A stretch of 11,416 nt of DNA, from positions 1-11,416 of the forward strand of contig WFTA01000071.1 in the NCBI GenBank assembly GCA_015485715.1, read 5' to 3'. The notes below the pieces were generated by a model, which was given only the letters and a program-made list of their open reading frames with translations, was not told the DNA's origin and ran no database searches. The number at the start of each line of letters is the position of its first letter. The stretch's first letter is position 1. The position numbers and the translations under genes are program-made. Shown in pieces: positions 6,604 through 11,416 of this stretch. The stretch comes from Patescibacteria group bacterium (GTDB taxonomy: Bacteria > Patescibacteriota > Patescibacteriia > WFTA01 > S139-112).

Positions 6604-6696
6604 GGAATTCTGTAGCTTTGATCTGGAAAATTTAAAAATTAAGGTATTAAAAATTGTTTAAAAATTATAAAATTACAAAATTAAAAATTTCTATTT
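6604..6696 (+). other. AT-rich leader upstream of the first gpmI
   Basis: The last 93 bp of the gap before ATG 6697 are dominated, from about 6627 on, by short A-tracts followed by TT (starting near 6627, 6634, 6649, 6660, 6669, 6677 and 6683). The tracts are not evenly phased at 10-11 bp, so a strong curvature claim is not justified. No Shine-Dalgarno sequence and no convincing promoter stand out. It likely serves as an unstructured, ribosome-accessible leader. Confidence 0.3.
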
Positions 6697-8244
6697 ATGT
6701 TTCCCCTAGTATTGGTAATCATAGATGGTTTTGGAATAGCACCAAAATCAAACAGCAATCCTATAAGTTTGGCCAATATGCCTTATTTTGATTTGTTTTG
6801 GAAAGATTATCCTCATACTCTACTGCAGGCATCAGGAAGTGCAGTAGGTCTTTTGCCTTATCAGGTAGGTAATTCTGAGGCAGGGCATATGAATATAGGA
6901 GCAGGGAGGATAGTCAAGCAGGATATCCTGCGCATTCATGAGTCCATAGATGATGGATCTTTTTATCACAATCCAGCTTTGCTTCAGTGTTTTTATCATA
7001 CTCAAAAAAACAAATCAAAGGTACATATTATGGGACTTTTGAGTGGTCCTCACTCAGGACACAGTCATCCTAAGCACTTAAATGCTTTGCTTCATTTTTT
7101 CAGATTAAGAGGAGCTAAAAATGTATATCTTCACCTTTTTACAGATGGACGCGACACTGATCCTCATGATGGCGCTAAGCTATTAGAAAATCTTCAGAAG
7201 AGACTGCTTCCACATGAGAAAATAGTCTTTATTGGAGGGAGGCTTTATCTGGACAGAAAGAAAGACTGGACTAAAACTCAGAGAGCTTACAATGCTCTTG
7301 TTTTGGGTGAAGGAGAGAAGTTTGCAGATCCTGTAGAATATATAAAACAGTCTTATGCTGAGGGAATATCAGATGAATTTATCAGGCCTGCAGTACTTAC
7401 AGGGTCTAGAGAGAAGCCTGTGGGACTTATACGTGACGGGGACGGAATTGTGTTTTTTAATTTAAGATCAGACAGAGCTCGTCAGCTTACCAAGCCCTTT
7501 GTCCAAAAAAATTTCAATAAGATGAACCCGGGATCTTTTAAGAGAAAAAAGGTTTTGAAAAATATTTCTTTTGTTGCCATGACTGATTTTGGGCCTGATT
7601 TGGATAGTGTCCTGACAGCTTTTCCTTCTCCTGATGTGAGAGATACATTTCCGGTTGCTATGAAAAAGTATAGACAGCTTTATTTAGCTGAGAGTGAAAA
7701 ATTTGCCCAAGTAACTTACTTCTTTAACGGTGGCTTCACAGATCCTGTGGCAGGAGAAGAGAGAATAAAGGTTGATTCTCCAAAAGTATCAAATTATGCA
7801 CGAGCACCTGAAATGTCTATAGATAAACTTGTGAAGATTATTATTGAAAGGTTAGATAAAAATATCAATGATGTGATAGTGGTTAATTTTGCCAATGCGG
7901 ATATGGTGGGACACACTGGTGATTTGAGAGCAGGGATAAGGGCTTGTGAGGCTATAGATAAAGCTCTTGGTGAGGTGTATAAAAAGGTGAAAGGAGTGGG
8001 AGGTTTGCTGGCAATTACCTCTGATCACGGAAATGTCGAGGTTATGATTGATAGCAAGACACATGGTCCCAATACAGCACATGACCCTAATCCTGTGCCT
8101 TTTGTTATTATAGGAGAAGAAAAGAACGTTAGAAATTTGAAGCTTAAAAAGGAAGGAGTGCTGGGGAATGTAGCACCTACTTTACTTGATTTAATGAGGG
8201 TTGAAAAACCAGACAGTATGTCGTGTGAAAGCCTGATTTTATAA
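6697..8244 (+). CDS. gpmI: 2,3-bisphosphoglycerate-independent phosphoglycerate mutase, copy 1 (diverged)
   Basis: Interconverts 3- and 2-phosphoglycerate through a phosphoserine intermediate using two Mn2+ ions; alkaline phosphatase superfamily, cytosolic. The 515-residue length is normal. Metal and catalytic residues are all present: D10 (DGFG), nucleophile S60 (GNSEAGH), H122, R152-D153 (DGRD), R182, R187, R257 and R260 (N-L-R-S-D-R-A-R), K335, D402 and H406 (N-A-D-M-V-G-H), D443-H444, and H462. Two loops depart from the family. The usual SDGGVHSH is S-G-P-H-S-G-H-S-H (116-124), one residue longer, and the substrate-Arg segment G-R-L-Y-L-D-R (181-187) is one residue shorter than in copy 2. 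The C-terminus is also unusual (M-S-C-E-S-L-I-L for M-T-G-x-S-L-I). It likely retains activity, but substrate or kinetics may differ. A second copy starts 16 nt downstream, so the two are surely co-transcribed. Confidence 0.93.
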   Translation: MFPLVLVIIDGFGIAPKSNSNPISLANMPYFDLFWKDYPHTLLQASGSAVGLLPYQVGNSEAGHMNIGAGRIVKQDILRIHESIDDGSFYHNPALLQCFYHTQKNKSKVHIMGLLSGPHSGHSHPKHLNALLHFFRLRGAKNVYLHLFTDGRDTDPHDGAKLLENLQKRLLPHEKIVFIGGRLYLDRKKDWTKTQRAYNALVLGEGEKFADPVEYIKQSYAEGISDEFIRPAVLTGSREKPVGLIRDGDGIVFFNLRSDRARQLTKPFVQKNFNKMNPGSFKRKKVLKNISFVAMTDFGPDLDSVLTAFPSPDVRDTFPVAMKKYRQLYLAESEKFAQVTYFFNGGFTDPVAGEERIKVDSPKVSNYARAPEMSIDKLVKIIIERLDKNINDVIVVNFANADMVGHTGDLRAGIRACEAIDKALGEVYKKVKGVGGLLAITSDHGNVEVMIDSKTHGPNTAHDPNPVPFVIIGEEKNVRNLKLKKEGVLGNVAPTLLDLMRVEKPDSMSCESLIL

Positions 8245-8260
8245 TTTCATATCAGAATAT

Positions 8261-9847
8261 ATGACAGCAAATAATAAAATAAAATATAGGCCAGCGGTTC
8301 TTATAGTTTTAGATGGTTTTGGTGTTGCTCACCCTTCGGCAGGTAACGCTATTTCTTTAGCTAAAAAGCCAAATTTCGATTTTTTTCTGAAGAATTACAC
8401 TTTTTTTACAGTTCATGCAGCTGGTGAGATGGTAGGTCTTAAATGGGGTGAGATTGGTAATTCAGAGGTAGGTCATCTAAGCATAGGAAGCGGGAGGATT
8501 ATGTATCAGCCACAGGTTAGAATAGACAAATATATCATAGACGGGAGTTTTTATAAAAATGAAATACTCAATTCAGCCATGGATGAGGTTAAATCTCAGG
8601 ATAAGAAGCTTCATATTATAGGTCTTTTGTCTGATACAGGAGTACATGCCACTATAGAACATCTTTTTGCCTTGCTTGAGCTTGCAAGTCAGAAAAATCT
8701 CGATAAAGTATATATTCACGCTATTTTGGATGGAAGAGATTCACCGTATAATGGGGGTATCAAGTATATGTCGAGACTTTTAGATAAAATATCAGATTTA
8801 AAGACAGGGATCATAGCTACAATTTCAGGAAGGTTTTGGGCAATGGACAGGAATAATAAATGGGACAGAATAGAGAGAGCTTACAATGCCATAGTTAATG
8901 GAAAATCTGTCAAAACTTGTACCAACCCTTTGGAGTGCATCAGGCAGTCGTATCAACATGGTATTTACGACGAGGAGTTTGAGCCGACTGTGATGGTAGA
9001 TGATGTGGGCGAACCTGAAACTAGGATAGAAGATGGTGATGTTGTTATATTTTACAATTTCAGGCCTGACAGAGCCAGACAACTGTCCAGAGCTCTTTCT
9101 AAACCAGATTTTAAAGAATTTAATAGAGAAAGATATCCTAAGATTCGATTTATCACATTTACTGAGTATTCTAAAGATATACCGGCTGAGGTTGTTTTTC
9201 CTTCTGAGGTGATAGAGGATCCGTTATGTTGGGCGATTTCCAAGCAGGGACTTAAACAACTTCATATAGCAGAGACAGAGAAATATGCTCATGTTACTTA
9301 TTTTATCAATGGAGGAAGAGAAGAGCCTTTTGAGGGAGAGGAAAGAGTTCTGGTCCCGTCACCTCCTGTAGCTTCGTATGAGGAAAAACCTGAAATGTCA
9401 GCGTTTGAGATAAGAGACAGGGTGATCGATGAGATAGATAAGGATAAATTTGATTTTTATGTTGTTAATTTTGCCAATGCAGACATGGTAGGTCATACAG
9501 GAAATGTTCAGGCTACCATTCAGGCAGTTGAGACTATAGATCAGTGCTTAGGGGATATGTTTCAGGCTGTCAGGGCTAAAAAGGGGGTTATGTTTATAAC
9601 AGCAGATCATGGCAATGCAGAGCAGATGATAAATATGGTTAGCGGTGCTATTAACAAAAAACACTCTTCTTTTCCTGTTCCATTTTTGATTATAGGTGAA
9701 GACTTTAAAAAGAATCCACCTTTGGAAGAAGTTCCGGACCTCTCGTCAGTTACCCCATCAGGTCTTTTGTCAGATATAGCTCCTACAATATTAAATATTT
9801 TGGAGATTACTGTTCCGCCCGGCATGACAGGTACGAGTCTGATTTAG
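8261..9847 (+). CDS. gpmI: 2,3-bisphosphoglycerate-independent phosphoglycerate mutase, copy 2 (canonical)
   Basis: Second complete iPGM, 528 residues, 16 nt after copy 1 with no terminator between them. Domain order matches the family: phosphatase-domain N-terminus, inserted transferase domain, phosphatase-domain C-terminus. Residues: D18 (DGFG), nucleophile S68 (GNSEVGH), H129 (SDTGVH), R159-D160 (LDGRD), R191 and R197 (G-R-F-W-A-M-D-R), R268 and R271 (N-F-R-P-D-R-A-R), K341 (A-E-T-E-K-Y-A-H-V-T), D408, H412, D449, H450 and H468. It matches the family consensus more closely than copy 1 throughout, so this is the better candidate for the housekeeping glycolytic enzyme. The copies align end to end but are well diverged, which suggests an old duplication or separate acquisition rather than a recent tandem event. 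No Shine-Dalgarno sequence precedes ATG 8261. Confidence 0.95.
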   Translation: MTANNKIKYRPAVLIVLDGFGVAHPSAGNAISLAKKPNFDFFLKNYTFFTVHAAGEMVGLKWGEIGNSEVGHLSIGSGRIMYQPQVRIDKYIIDGSFYKNEILNSAMDEVKSQDKKLHIIGLLSDTGVHATIEHLFALLELASQKNLDKVYIHAILDGRDSPYNGGIKYMSRLLDKISDLKTGIIATISGRFWAMDRNNKWDRIERAYNAIVNGKSVKTCTNPLECIRQSYQHGIYDEEFEPTVMVDDVGEPETRIEDGDVVIFYNFRPDRARQLSRALSKPDFKEFNRERYPKIRFITFTEYSKDIPAEVVFPSEVIEDPLCWAISKQGLKQLHIAETEKYAHVTYFINGGREEPFEGEERVLVPSPPVASYEEKPEMSAFEIRDRVIDEIDKDKFDFYVVNFANADMVGHTGNVQATIQAVETIDQCLGDMFQAVRAKKGVMFITADHGNAEQMINMVSGAINKKHSSFPVPFLIIGEDFKKNPPLEEVPDLSSVTPSGLLSDIAPTILNILEITVPPGMTGTSLI

Positions 9848-9865
9848 AGTATGTATTGATTTTTT

Positions 9866-9893
9866 TTGAGCCATGATATATATATATTATACT
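9866..9893 (+). promoter_or_regulatory. Possible promoter of the Cys-rich protein gene
   Basis: TTGAGC (9866-9871) and TATACT (9888-9893) are 16 bp apart, placing a start site near 9900 and a leader of about 26 nt before ATG 9926. TTGATT (9856-9861) with TATATA (9879-9884), spaced by 17 bp, is an equal alternative. The TATATATATA run makes the exact -10 ambiguous, but some promoter here is likely because a new gene starts 78 bp after the mutase stop. Confidence 0.4.
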
Positions 9894-9925
9894 TAATGAA
9901 AATTTATTAATTTAAATTAGTATGT

Positions 9926-11416
9926 ATGTCATCTTATACTGCTGTCAATAAAACCTGCCAATCTTGCAATAATAACTTTACAATATACCCGGAAGACTTT
10001 GAATTTTACGAGAAGATGCAGGTCCCGCCTCCTGATCAGTGTCCTGACTGTCGATCACAGAGCAGAACTTGTTTCAGGAATGAAAGCACACTATATGTCA
10101 GGGAGTGTGATTTTAGTAAGAAAAAAATAATATCCATATATTCGCAAGATAAAGATTTGACAGTATATGATCAAAAAGTATGGTGGTCTGATGATTGGGA
10201 TCCTATGGAGTATGGTATGGAATATGATTTCTCGAAATCTTTTTTTGAGCAATATGCAGAGCTCATGAAAAGGGTGCCAAGGCTATCTATTATCAACAAG
10301 CAAAGTGTTAACAGTGATTATTGTAATTATTCAAATTCTAATAAGGATTGTTACCTGTGTTTTGCGAGCCACTTTAATGAAGCATGCATGTTTAACTGGT
10401 ATGCATGGAAAAACATGGATTGTGTAGATTGCAGATCAGTGATTAAAAGTGAATTGGCATATCAGTGTAATTTCTGCAACAATGTTTATGGATCTGCATT
10501 TTTGGAATATAGCTTCGACTGTTCTGAATGTTTTTTTGGATATAACTTGGTTGGTTGTCAGAATTGTTTCCTATCTTCAAATCTGAAGCATAAACAATAT
10601 TATTTTATGAATAAACAGCTTTCAAAAGAGGAATATTATCAAAAAGTAAACTCTTTGTTTAATGGGAGCTATAGCAATCTTTTGAAGATATTAGATATTT
10701 TTCAACAGATAAAGAAAGAAACAATCAGGATTCCTGTGTATCAGAAAAGCTGTGTTGATTGTAAAGGTGCTGATTTAATGTATTGTAAGGGTTTGTTTGA
10801 TGTTTTTGATGCAGCATATTGTGAAGATTGTAGATATTTGTATCCAAAATCAACCAATGTCTATAATTCAATGGATACAAATAAAATGGGTTATAACAGA
10901 TCCGAGTGGTGTTATATGACTATAGGTTGTGGTGGTTTGAGTAATAGCAGATTTTGTGATTCTTGTTGGGATAATAATGATTTGACTTATTGCAATTTAT
11001 GTTTTTCATCAAGTAATTTGTTCGGCTGTATAGGCTTAAAGAGTAAAGAATATTGTATTTTAAATAAACAATACACAAAAGAGGAGTATCTTGATATGAC
11101 CGCGAGAATAATAAAACAAATGAAGGAAAATAATGAATGGGGTAAATTTTTTCCCAAGTATATATCTAATTTTGCATATAACGAAACAACAGCCCAAGAA
11201 TACTTTCCTCTAAACAAAGAACAAGCTTTAATACAGGGATTTAGATGGAAGGATCCAGAACCAAGAAAATACCCCATAGATATAACCACAGACAAAATTC
11301 CAGACAACATCAAAGATACAGATTCATCTATTGTAGGCAAAATCATAGAATGCGCCCATAACAATAAAAACTGCAATGAACAATGCACAACTGCCTTTAA
11401 AATAATCCCCAAAGAA
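9926..11416 (+). CDS. Cys-rich zinc-ribbon protein with internal duplication, C-terminus cut by the window edge
   Basis: An open frame of 497 codons from ATG 9926 to the window edge without a stop. It has 34 cysteines and eleven C-x2-C motifs. A zinc ribbon is visible at the N-terminus (C11/C14 and C39/C42, the second pair in C-P-D-C-R after P-P-P). A Cys-rich middle of short C-x2-C units follows. A segment is duplicated 151 residues apart: L-K-x-K-x-Y, N-K-Q and K-E-E-Y at residues 220-237 and again at 371-388. Near residue 400 comes W-G-K-F-F-P, then A-Y-N-E-T-x-A-Q-E-Y-F-P-L. The last visible residues (C-x3-C then F-K-I-I-P-K-E) resemble the start of the N-terminal ribbon (C-x2-C then F-T-I-Y-P-E-D), so a second ribbon probably lies beyond the edge. 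I recall similar large Cys-rich proteins of unknown function in CPR genomes, sometimes mislabelled CaiB/BaiF; nothing here supports a CoA-transferase. No signal peptide or membrane segment is seen. A role in metal or nucleic-acid binding is only inferred. Confidence 0.85.
   Translation, partial: MSSYTAVNKTCQSCNNNFTIYPEDFEFYEKMQVPPPDQCPDCRSQSRTCFRNESTLYVRECDFSKKKIISIYSQDKDLTVYDQKVWWSDDWDPMEYGMEYDFSKSFFEQYAELMKRVPRLSIINKQSVNSDYCNYSNSNKDCYLCFASHFNEACMFNWYAWKNMDCVDCRSVIKSELAYQCNFCNNVYGSAFLEYSFDCSECFFGYNLVGCQNCFLSSNLKHKQYYFMNKQLSKEEYYQKVNSLFNGSYSNLLKILDIFQQIKKETIRIPVYQKSCVDCKGADLMYCKGLFDVFDAAYCEDCRYLYPKSTNVYNSMDTNKMGYNRSEWCYMTIGCGGLSNSRFCDSCWDNNDLTYCNLCFSSSNLFGCIGLKSKEYCILNKQYTKEEYLDMTARIIKQMKENNEWGKFFPKYISNFAYNETTAQEYFPLNKEQALIQGFRWKDPEPRKYPIDITTDKIPDNIKDTDSSIVGKIIECAHNNKNCNEQCTTAFKIIPKE

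Noticed and set aside
9848..9925. Intrinsic terminator after the second gpmI
   Set aside because: A run of eight Ts follows at 9860-9867, but there is no GC-rich hairpin before it.
9922..9951. ATG at 9922 as the start of the Cys-rich gene
   Set aside because: That frame stops after nine codons; the long frame begins at the overlapping ATG 9926.
10987..11412. 141-codon minus-strand open frame at the right end
   Set aside because: It is antisense to the Cys-rich gene, whose motifs and duplication show that the plus strand is the coding one.

Overview
The window looks like chromosomal sequence from an uncultivated, AT-rich bacterium, most likely a member of the Candidate Phyla Radiation (Patescibacteria). 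The hints are compact spacing, AGA/ATA-rich codons, a type 2 IleRS with a G-I-H-H signature, a short RecO without a zinc cluster, non-Shine-Dalgarno starts for most genes, and a long Cys-rich zinc-ribbon protein of a kind I recall from CPR genomes. The standard genetic code fits: TAA, TGA and TAG all end genes at sensible places. The lineage is inferred, because there is no rRNA gene in the window.

Layout. Positions 1-453 (minus) hold the N-terminal part of an unrecognised AT-rich gene that runs off the left edge. Plus-strand genes follow it: ileS (523-3408), recO (3445-4080) and a small tail-anchored membrane protein (4089-4322). These three are closely spaced and probably co-transcribed. 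A second unrecognised AT-rich minus-strand gene (4324-4914) meets them tail to tail with one base between stop codons. The 165-bp divergent region 4915-5079 carries two good sigma-70-type promoters, one for the minus gene and one for enolase.

The second plus-strand block is lower glycolysis: eno (5080-6417), then two tandem, diverged copies of cofactor-independent phosphoglycerate mutase (6697-8244 and 8261-9847). Together they interconvert 3-phosphoglycerate, 2-phosphoglycerate and phosphoenolpyruvate. The 279-bp gap between eno and the first mutase is filled by a degenerate 7-bp tandem repeat overlapping an imperfect inverted repeat, followed by an AT-rich leader. The right end holds 497 codons of a protein with 34 cysteines, an N-terminal zinc ribbon, an internal duplication and what looks like the start of a second zinc ribbon cut by the window edge.

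The least expected signals are: (i) the two unrecognised antisense genes share N-x-H-Y-E-L at exactly residues 20-25; (ii) the tandem mutases, of which the first has altered loops around conserved catalytic residues; (iii) an enolase whose only strong Shine-Dalgarno-like sequence lies downstream of its first ATG, 7 nt before an in-frame ATT; (iv) the repeat architecture of the Cys-rich protein; (v) the heptad and inverted repeat element inside the glycolytic cluster.
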